Below, in pieces: positions 44,474 to 52,060 of a DNA stretch of 52,060 nucleotides. Made by a program: the position numbers and the translations under genes. How positions within the stretch are numbered: the first letter of the stretch is position 1; each line of letters starts with the position of its first letter. Under the pieces are notes generated by a model. It ran no database searches. It was given only the letters and a program-made list of their open reading frames with translations, and was not told the DNA's origin. The DNA is from Pyrrhoderma lamaoense (Eukaryota; Basidiomycota; Agaricomycetes; Hymenochaetales; Hymenochaetaceae). The DNA lies in NCBI GenBank assembly GCA_002794735.1, contig NBAZ01000051.1, forward strand, positions 1 to 52,060, given 5' to 3'.

Positions 44474-46178
44474 ATGAAAGAAACGTTTTTGGATGCAAGT
44501 ACGTCTGTAACACCCTGAAGGCATCACCTAACACGGTATCTGATTAATCTACTTGCCGTGACATGCATCCTCCCGCTCAATTTCCACCTGTATATGTCAT
44601 GTCGTTTCCTTCTTCATTCGTTGCACGTCCTACATAAGATTTCCCCCGCACATCTGATGGGAGAGTATATCATCTAGGTTTACGGTCCGGAGAGATTGCT
44701 AATCGCATTGTGCGTTTCTTATCTTCACGCTACTTCCTATTGCACTCATTTAATCTTCAAATTGTATTCCATTTGAAGCTCACAGTAGGGTCTCCTTCTA
44801 GAGCCGAATCCATCTCTCTTCTGCTTGATGAATCGACCTCTACATCGGGTAGCGGTTCACGAAACCTATTTAAACTATCTTCAGAGAGGGGGTTTCTAAC
44901 AATAACAGGACATTTTGAAGGTGTACCTGTCAGCGTCGTAAGCATTGGTATGGGATACCCAAACATGGACTTCTTCGTACGTGAAGTAAGGGAGTGTGTA
45001 CTTGGCGAGTTAGTCATCATCAGGTATACATAACCCACTCTATTAGGTATGCATCACACATAAACTCATGCTGCATAGATTAGGATCATGTGGTGGACTG
45101 ACAGAGGATCTTCCTGTGGGCTCGATTGTTATACCCGCCGGATCAGTTTCGATCAGAAGAAACTATGATTATGACTTCACCCAAATTTCTTCGGCAGGTC
45201 CTGATAGCATAGAAGCTTATCAGATCTCAAATCCGGTCTGTACTATAACCTGTAACGTACAATGTGCAAGGACTGACTCAGCCATACTACCAACAAATGT
45301 GATAGGATAGGCCTCAGCAGATTCAAGACTATGTTCCATTGTATGATATTCTTTGCATCAACGAGTACATAACTTTTAATGTCAATAAACCCAAATAGCT
45401 AACAGACAAGTTAAAAAACGCTCCTTCACCAAATCCAGACGTACAAATAGTCTCAGGGACTATTAATGCAAGCGCTGATAGGTCCGTGATTCATTTGTGC
45501 ATATATAACTCCTATTTGATCTTCAAATAAGCTTTTATTCGTCTCAAGGCCGTCAAACGTCCTTTCCAGATCACAACGAGACACTCATTGATAATCTCAT
45601 TGCCAAGGTACCAAATGTCGCAACACTTGAGGTAAAGCTTCCATTAAAATCAGAAACATATCTATGTTATTATCTCTAAATGCTCAGTCACCCCTCACTA
45701 GATGGAGACTTTCCACCTTCTGCATCTAGCTGCGTCTTGGCGCCCTAAACTTCCTAAGGAGAAGGAACTTCACAAACTAATAGTTCCTCCTACTAAACTA
45801 CCCGTCGAACCCCGCATTGAAGCTCCCTCGTCTGTATCATCCCCCTTCCCCCAAAAGAGTCAGCACACTTGCCCAGCAATCAGGAAAGTTACACAAGCGA
45901 ACAGGGCCCTAGAATCAGAGCTGCTGCTGCACAGATGATATTCGCCAATAGGAGGACCGGAGACTTCATCTCTCCTGAAGTAGTTGGTGGACTGGAGGCA
46001 TGGAGTGGCCGTCTGGTCCTCGATGCATTGTGCTCTTTCGTCATCCCAGAAGAGGTGTGTACGCCCATTCTCTCCTTTTCTTATCATATTAATAAAAATC
46101 TAAAAATAATTGATTTGTTTTAAATTTGTCTAGTTCTTGCATCCCGAAAGCGAGAGCATATGGGGTACAAACAGTTAG
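44474..46178 (+). CDS. uridine phosphorylase (nucleoside phosphorylase family), possible frameshift
   Basis: Eight exons: 44474-44498, 44639-44709, 44779-45023, 45079-45235, 45399-45481, 45532-45631, 45702-46054 and 46134-46178. The start is chosen because exon 1 (MKETFLDA) splices to NFPRTSDGRVYHLGLRSGEI, matching fungal uridine phosphorylases. Family motifs follow: TVGSPSRAESI (phosphate loop), TGHFEGVPVSVVSIGMG, RLGSCGGLTEDLPVGSIVIP, INASADRFYSSQGR-like residues, the substrate-site METFHLLHLA and the tail RIRAAAAQMIFANRR...LEAWSGRLVLDAL. It would cleave uridine with phosphate in pyrimidine salvage in the cytosol. Between KLPVEPRIEAPSS and GPRIRAAAAQ the frame changes; one extra C in the C-runs at 45841-45852 restores it, as would a weak 56-nt intron. 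The catalytic parts are intact on both sides. Confidence 0.8.
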
Positions 46179-47529
46179 AGCATAATAGATCTTAGAATAA
46201 TTTCAACTCTAAACTCGTTTCTTTCTTTACGTATTGGTAGAATGCGAGAGCGTACCTGAACATCTCATCATGGGAGGCCCACTATATAATATCAGATAAA
46301 AAACCCAGTTACAATGATAATTTTGTTCGAGTTTGAGCCCTCATCCAAGAAAAAACTGCTTTCATTCGGTTTAATAATCCTATATTATGTACATCATAAA
46401 GCAAGAACTACTGATTATCGTAGGTAAATGGTTGCTGATCGCCTGAACCTCCCGAAATATAACTTATAGTTCAAAATTATGGTTCACACTGATTTATAAC
46501 ATATATCTTTTATCTACTAGCTGCTCCCCTATCAGTTGTTACTATAGACCAAAATGATTATAACCTACCTGTTAGATTTACTATCACTTAGAATGCTATC
46601 CCATAGTATTCATTATATTATAATTATTGTATGTGACCCAATCAAGAATCCTTACTTGTTAACATCGCTTTGACTGCTTACTGTTCTCATTGGTAAATAC
46701 ACGTCGCTGCACTCTGAGATCTGAGCTATCGAATGTACAATTTAGTAGTATACATAGCTGGATTTAACAATAACGTATCGACAACCCGGGTGATGTTTAT
46801 ATAACTTGTACCTTCTCAATTAATGGGCCGTTTCTAATGTTATCGATCCTGCTTCAAACTCATCTTCCAGGTCAAAAATACATCTACGCGTGGTTGGTTT
46901 TCAATGGCTCAAGTAAAGTATCTATAACCCAAATTACCATCTCTCTTATATCGTAGACCCGTTCATACATAATAAATCATAATAATACTTCTACATCAGA
47001 AATTCCCCTGATCATTAGCCTTTAACTACCTGGATTTGTTTTCAATACAAATCAGAGTTCTAGTAATTTGATATACTTATTATACCTTTCATATCTGAAG
47101 ACGGTGTTGAGCAGAGGCCTCTGACAGCACTGCGGAAAACCCGAACAAGGGGATCCTAATGGTCACAAATCACAGAGCACAACATAAAAAGGGGGGGACA
47201 TTGATGCCTCATCAACACATCCCAGGCCTTCGCACCTGCTTTACTTTCTATTCCTAGTTTTAATTCTCTTTATATATATATGCTTGTGATGCTTAAGCAT
47301 TCTCAGATCATGCGATACTTTGACATACGTACTTGATTGCCACGAAGCAGATTTTACATAGCTCAGGTTCAAAAATATGAATCAATAAATGTGTTTTGAT
47401 TCAGCTCAGCGACTAAGTGTATCTAGTATATTTATTACAAATCAAAACAGAAAGCTCGTTCGGGAGCGTGATTATAGACTATAACAGGCCCTCCCGCCTA
47501 TTTTAAAAACTATCCGTTGTATTTTACTC
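46179..47529. other. intergenic, no gene recognised
   Basis: AT-rich spacer downstream of the phosphorylase. No relic of FunK1 or other gene was recognised. Confidence 0.45.
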
Positions 47530-47889
47530 ATGAAACAATTGTTCTCGGAGATGAAAAACGCTCCATCTGGATATTCTTCAGGAGAAATCGAATAGATCTA
47601 TTCAGGGTAGATCGGTCCTAAAAGAACCATACAGATACGATGCAAGTACAACGTTCCCGCATAGCTAAAGAACCTACGAAAGCGCTGGGCCTCACCACAG
47701 GTACAGCTTAGTCGTCTTCGTCATCTCCTCCTTATCTAGAAACGTCAACTATAGAAAGTCAGATACGCATATAAACAACACCACCCTCCATCATGATCTC
47801 CGAATCCATCCTCATCTATCCTTTCCAGTGAGGGTACCTCATTCAGACCCGATTCCACCATATCTACCAGCATACAGAGATAGACAGAT
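47530..47889 (+). promoter_or_regulatory. upstream region shared with A1
   Basis: Patchy collinear similarity with 10130-10507, including gcaagtacaacgttccc and agatacgcatataaa. It marks this locus as a dispersed duplicate of the full-length type. Confidence 0.45.
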
Positions 47890-50220
47890 ATGGATCCCAG
47901 TACTAGCTATGCTCGAGAGGGTTCTATATCCCTAGACGAAGCAGAGCTTATCTCAGGTACCTCTATGCCAATTAATAAGGGTATCAACAACCAGCTCGGG
48001 TAACAAAACACATTATATAGGATCGATGAGGAATCGCCAGAGCCAGTGGCGGCTTCAAAAGCCAATAATGACATCCTTGACTAATGACATCCTTGACAAG
48101 CTCCTCAAGTATGATCTGACTCAATCTCTCTATACAAACACGATAGACCGGTTTCTACTTTCCTTGATGAAGGTCATCAGGGGCGAAGCAGGACAACCAG
48201 TGCGCCCGTATGGACGACTTCCTCGCGACAGACACCTGATGGAGATAGTGCAGGAAGAAGAGGTACTGAAATGTCGACGAGAATATTGCAAACCAGTTCA
48301 AAAAGAGGGAGATAGGTACTCTCCATTCTGCTTCCTGACAAACACCATTTTTGAGAGTATATCCGAACCCAGTTCTCCCAGTATCTGTTTTGTCAGGAAT
48401 GTCTCTCATGTTCTTACATCCAACGACCATCCTAACGGGAGGATCCCAGACCTTGTATATGTTAGGTCTGACAACCGTAGCGTTAGGAAAGGAAAATGGA
48501 AGAGCCACTGTCTATATGGACCGGATTCGAGTGAGAAGCTTTGGGAGTGGAAGGATGTATTGAGTGTTGGCGAAGTTAAAATCACCTCCAAAGGATCGAT
48601 CGTACTTGAAGAGGACATTCCTCGTCCTCCCACGTCACTGGTCTTGCCGTTTGATCATGTAGGACCGGTGACGAGGGGGATAAAAAAGAAGTTTGAGGAA
48701 GCAATGCCAACGGCAAACAAACGGCAACGAACAAGATCGGGTGGTGCAAGTAGCAGCGGCTTTTCGCCCATGCAGTATTACGAGCTGCCCGATGGCCCTA
48801 CGCGGAGGAGGAATCCCAAGCTGCGAGAGGATCTTGTTTATCAGAGCGCGCGATATGTGAGCGATCACATGACGATGGATGTCGGCACGAGTCGACTTGT
48901 CTCATCGGATCGAGAACTGAGGAGAGAAACGAGCTAGGGTGCAGTAAAACTGTGAATGTTCTTCAGAATATTGGACGAGGATATCCAAGACTTGTCATTT
49001 GTTACAGGAAAGAGGATACCTGAGGGGTGTAATCGGATATTCTTTGGTGAATCGACGCAGATGGTGATGGTTGGGACGGAGATCGAGGATGGAATTATTG
49101 TTCCAATGACTGTTTCGGATTTGGATAGGACTGATACTTGTGAGGACTCTTTTATGTGGAAGCATGTCCTCAAATGGAGCTATCCTAGACCTAGCAGGAT
49201 GTCGGAGCCAGAGATAATTCAAGCAGCCAAAAGAGTTCTGGAGAGACATGATAGCAACCCTGATCCGTCTGGAAAGGCGCTCACTGTGAAGATCTCGAAC
49301 TCACTACCAGATTTTTTAAATGGATATGATATTGATGAGAGGGAAAAGAACTTCCGTGCTTTTCTTGGGGTAGAGTACGAAGAGCAGAGGATACTTCGGT
49401 TCGCTATATTTGAGTATCTCGAGCCAATTCATAGCCTTTCTGATCTTACACAATTCAAAGAAGCTGTTCGGCATATTGCTTTAGGTACGCTTTCAATGAT
49501 TAAGTATACCTTTACTGGTTAAAATAATAACGATTATTAGCCATACATTATCTAGCATCGAGCGAAGAAGGGATCAAACATCGGGATATCAATGTGAACA
49601 ATCTCATGTTTCGTCGCCTCAGTGATGGTCAGATTCAAGGTGTACTCTGTGACTGGGACCAGGCATCGACATATGAGAGTGAGAAGTCTAAGGATCATAC
49701 AGGGACGCGTAATGGGACAAGGGCATTCCTATCTATTGACATGCACAAATATCCGCCTCCTGTTCATCTTGAACGATTCGACTATGAATCGTTATTCTAT
49801 GTTCTGTACTGGATAAGTATGAATTACTCGAAAGGAAAGTTTCTTCCTGAAAAAGAAAGGCATCTGATAACGAAAAAATGGGCTTATTGGAACGTTGAAG
49901 ATGACGAGGATTTATCCGAAAAGAAAGTGGCTTTCTTGAATGCTCAGAAACCTCTGTGTTATAGTTCCGGACTCTCTACGCCTTTTTTTATGCCTATTGT
50001 CGAATTTTGGTTGGATCCATTGCTTGAACTATTTCGAGATGGGTACATCCTTCGTCGTGTGAAATGGTATCCAATCTACCCTCAGCATTTTTTGTATAAC
50101 ACAGCTGTTGCAAGATTAAACTCAGATTCTGTTCCTGAATCTGGTCCGGTCACATTTGATAATGCATCATTGGGAGGAAAAATTTGTTTTGAGCAGATAT
50201 GGGCCATACTCGAGAATTGA
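47890..50220 (+). pseudogene. FunK1 full-length-type copy with several lesions
   Basis: The ATG at 47890 (MDPSTSYAREG) is equivalent to that of A1, but the frame stops at 48001. A 16-bp tandem duplication (taatgacatccttgac twice, 48066-48097) brings a second stop and shift. The frame then runs 48098-48890 with the PD...ExK region (IPDLVYV ... LSVGEVK) and the KKK/KRQR basic stretch. After MTMDV about 240 bp of A1 (11464-11700) is replaced by 60 bp of unrelated sequence, giving a stop at 48935-48937. The kinase part resumes (48956-49484, intron 49485-49540, then to 50220) with LTVKIS, IKHRDINVNN and LCDWDQAS. Here the intron is 56 nt with stops. Two separate shorter products (48026-48937 and 48956-50220) are conceivable, but as a FunK1 gene it is broken. 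Confidence 0.75.
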
Positions 50221-51090
50221 AGTCCGTCTTTGTTATGAATCTCATCCTTCGACATATGCGTAACAGTGTCTCGATCTCAACTATGTCATCTTACTCTACC
50301 ACTCTCGTTTGGGACTTCTGGTTTATTTGATTGTAGTCTATATTCTCGCTAGGCACAATTCCTTACATCCGATATAAAAAACTGTTTTAATAATTCTATA
50401 AAGACGATAGATGTATAGTATGCATCCCCGTATAATCAGAGTCTATCCGGCACGGACGGTGTGCAGGAACGAGCCTGAAAAGGAGGACAGATACTCAAGC
50501 TGATGCACAGTACAAATGAGATGGATATTGAATGTGATTAGCACCTGACTAAACTCAATAATCTAATCTGGCCAAGCAACGGGAAGTGTTATATCTCCAT
50601 CCACCTACACCATGAATATTATATTACAATACATGCATGTACTATCTCATAGTATACTTACATGCAACAGTAATATGTGCGAGTAAAGAGTTACTCCGGC
50701 TTGTTATTAGTCGCCTTCATAGAAGTATGGGATCGCTCCTGTTTGTCAGCAGAGATACATTTCGAAACTAAGAAATATGTTTCTCATTGTTCGTCAAGAT
50801 TTTACTTCTCGATCCATATTAAACAGTAGTACTGAATCATAGAGTTACGTCAATTGCTCGATCCTAGCTAAAAGTAATTAAAGCCTCATGAGCGTGTGTC
50901 ATTTACATGATTACATCCAGTAATTTATGAAAACACGTCGTCACAATCAACATCCCGCTTTCTTTGCATAAAAGTCACTCCTGTGTTGGAAAGTACTGTG
51001 ACATGAAAGTCAAATACTTTGCAAAAGTGTATCATAAACCTCAATGTAAGGATGATATAATAAGAACAAGTAGCATATATAAGAGATGCG
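50221..51090. other. intergenic between convergent FunK1 copies
   Basis: 3' flanks of the two copies. The part at about 50990-51070 resembles, reverse-complemented, the 3' flank of A-type copies (tacttgttcttattatat, ttacattgaggtttatgata). No gene. Confidence 0.4.
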
Positions 51091-52060
51091 TTATAAATCG
51101 GGTCCAGATAGTATTTCCCATATCCTTTCAAAAGTAACATATCCTCCCAAGCTTGAGTGATCGAAGTCGGGAGGTTTGGGTATCGCATTAGCAGCTATGT
51201 TCGATCCCGCAACGGCTGTATTAGTTTTCAAAAAAAGATACATTAAGTTTCTATGATGATCACGATTGTGGTATCCTTCTTGAAACAGTATTTTCAGTGG
51301 AAACAACCAATGACAGACGAGAGGTTGAAAGAAAGGAGGGAAAAGTTCGACGTCTTCGATAAAATGCGCCCTCAGGAGACTAGATTTCTCTTTAGCCACA
51401 GAGGCATCATTCTCAGCATTCCAAAGAGACCACTCTTTGGCACTAGGATGTCTCTCAGACTCAAGTAGAAATTTACCTCCAGAGTAATTCATGCTGATCC
51501 AGTACATCACATAAAACAGTGATTCAAGGTCAAGTCGTTCAATATGGGTAGGAGGTGGAGTCTTGTGCATTTCGATTGCCATGAACGCCCTTGTACCGTT
51601 ACGCATCATTGTGTGATCATTCAATTTCTCTGTTTCGTTTGTGGATGCCTGGTCCCAGTCACAGAGTACACCTTGAATCTGGTTATCGCCAAGACGACGG
51701 AACATGAGATTGTTTACATTGATATCCCGGTGCTTGATTGATTCCTCGCTCATCGCTAAGTAATGAATCGCTATTGAAACATCATTATAGTACCTAAACA
51801 ATCCAGAGATAAGTGAGAACATACCTAGCGCAATGTGTCGAATAGATTCCTTGAAGTGTACGAGACTATCGAGACTATGGATCGGCTCGAGATACTCAAA
51901 TATTGTGAACCGAAGCATTCTCTTCTCTTCATGGCCTACCCCTAGAAATGCTTGGAGACTCCTTTCTATATCATCGATAACATTCTCCTCAATAACGTTG
52001 GGTAGCGAGTTTGAGATCTTCACAGCAAGTACCTTTCCAGACGGATCGGGTATGTCATCG
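51091..52060 (-). CDS. FunK1 kinase copy, cut by the right window edge
   Basis: The frame is open from the window edge down to the stop at 51091. It covers DDIPDPSGKVLAVKIS (at the edge), FLGVGHEEKRMLRFTIFEYL, IKHRDINVNNLMF, GVLCDWDQAS, GTRAFMAIEM, HIERLDLESLFYVMYW and the B-type end LSGPDL. A 54-nt stop-free intron occupies 51825-51772. The tail is B-type, but the N-lobe is close to A1 and C, so it is another mosaic. Whether the 5' half (PD...ExK) exists lies outside the window. It faces the 47.9-kb copy tail to tail. Confidence 0.75.
   Translation of the reverse strand, partial: DDIPDPSGKVLAVKISNSLPNVIEENVIDDIERSLQAFLGVGHEEKRMLRFTIFEYLEPIHSLDSLVHFKESIRHIALGMFSLISGLFRYYNDVSIAIHYLAMSEESIKHRDINVNNLMFRRLGDNQIQGVLCDWDQASTNETEKLNDHTMMRNGTRAFMAIEMHKTPPPTHIERLDLESLFYVMYWISMNYSGGKFLLESERHPSAKEWSLWNAENDASVAKEKSSLLRAHFIEDVELFPPFFQPLVCHWLFPLKILFQEGYHNRDHHRNLMYLFLKTNTAVAGSNIAANAIPKPPDFDHSSLGGYVTFERIWEILSGPDL

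Noticed and set aside
44563..44600. ATG at 44563 as the uridine phosphorylase start
   Set aside because: It cannot be joined in phase to NFPRTSDGR; the ATG at 44474 splices cleanly.
1..52060. tRNA genes, rRNA, CRISPR arrays or a complete transposase gene
   Set aside because: Looked for by eye; none found.

Overview
The window looks like nuclear DNA of a filamentous fungus, most likely a basidiomycete of the Agaricomycotina. The reasons are many 50-70 bp GT-AG introns with CTNAC-like branch sites, FunK1-type fungal protein kinases in several copies, and a gene complement (Frag1/DRAM/Sfk1 membrane protein, GH15 glucoamylase/trehalase-like enzyme, flavin monooxygenases, a uridine phosphorylase, an F-box-like protein) usual in that group. 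Species cannot be told from the sequence. No tRNA, rRNA, CRISPR array or bacterial feature was seen. All gene models were spliced by eye from splice sites, phase and family similarity.

Layout. 0.9-1.8 kb: Frag1/DRAM/Sfk1-like gene (-) with an apparent 1-base frameshift. 2.3-3.5 kb: intact four-exon ASCC1/AKAP7-like 2H phosphoesterase (+). 4.5-7.4 kb: divergent, intact five-exon FunK1 kinase (-). 7.9-9.6 kb: a FunK1 relic and a ~1 kb foldback element with two 426-bp near-perfect arms. 10.5-21.8 kb: a FunK1 array with one full-length gene (A1), four 5'-truncated copies (B1, A2, B2, C), relics, duplicated flanks and mosaics that look like gene conversion or unequal crossing-over. 24.5-29.5 kb: salicylate-hydroxylase-type FAD monooxygenase (+) behind a very long Ser/Thr-rich N-terminal region. 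30.2-34.4 kb: GH15 gene (-) in about 33 exons, some only 9-15 nt. 35.4 kb: a minisatellite of 5'-splice-site-like units. 36.2 kb: a possible small gene. 37.0 kb: a short TA-flanked inverted-repeat element. 37.3-39.5 kb: phenol-2-monooxygenase-type flavoprotein (-). 40.8-42.3 kb: F-box-like gene (-). 44.5-46.2 kb: uridine phosphorylase (+). 47.9-50.2 kb: FunK1 pseudogene (+). 51.1 kb to the right edge: another FunK1 copy (-), cut by the window.

The housekeeping and metabolic genes (RNA-processing phosphoesterase, nucleoside salvage, sugar hydrolysis, aromatic hydroxylation) form no obvious cluster or pathway. The theme of the window is the FunK1 family. The full-length members pair an N-terminal region carrying a PD...ExK signature like restriction-endonuclease-fold nucleases, a bipartite basic segment and a C-terminal kinase with HRD intact. 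The truncated copies keep the kinase catalytic motifs but have lost the N-terminal half. Nearly all copies carry an intron of 54 or 57 nt without stops just before the catalytic loop, so both splicing and retention leave an open frame. Whether this is a regulated two-form system is inference; the sequence facts are visible.
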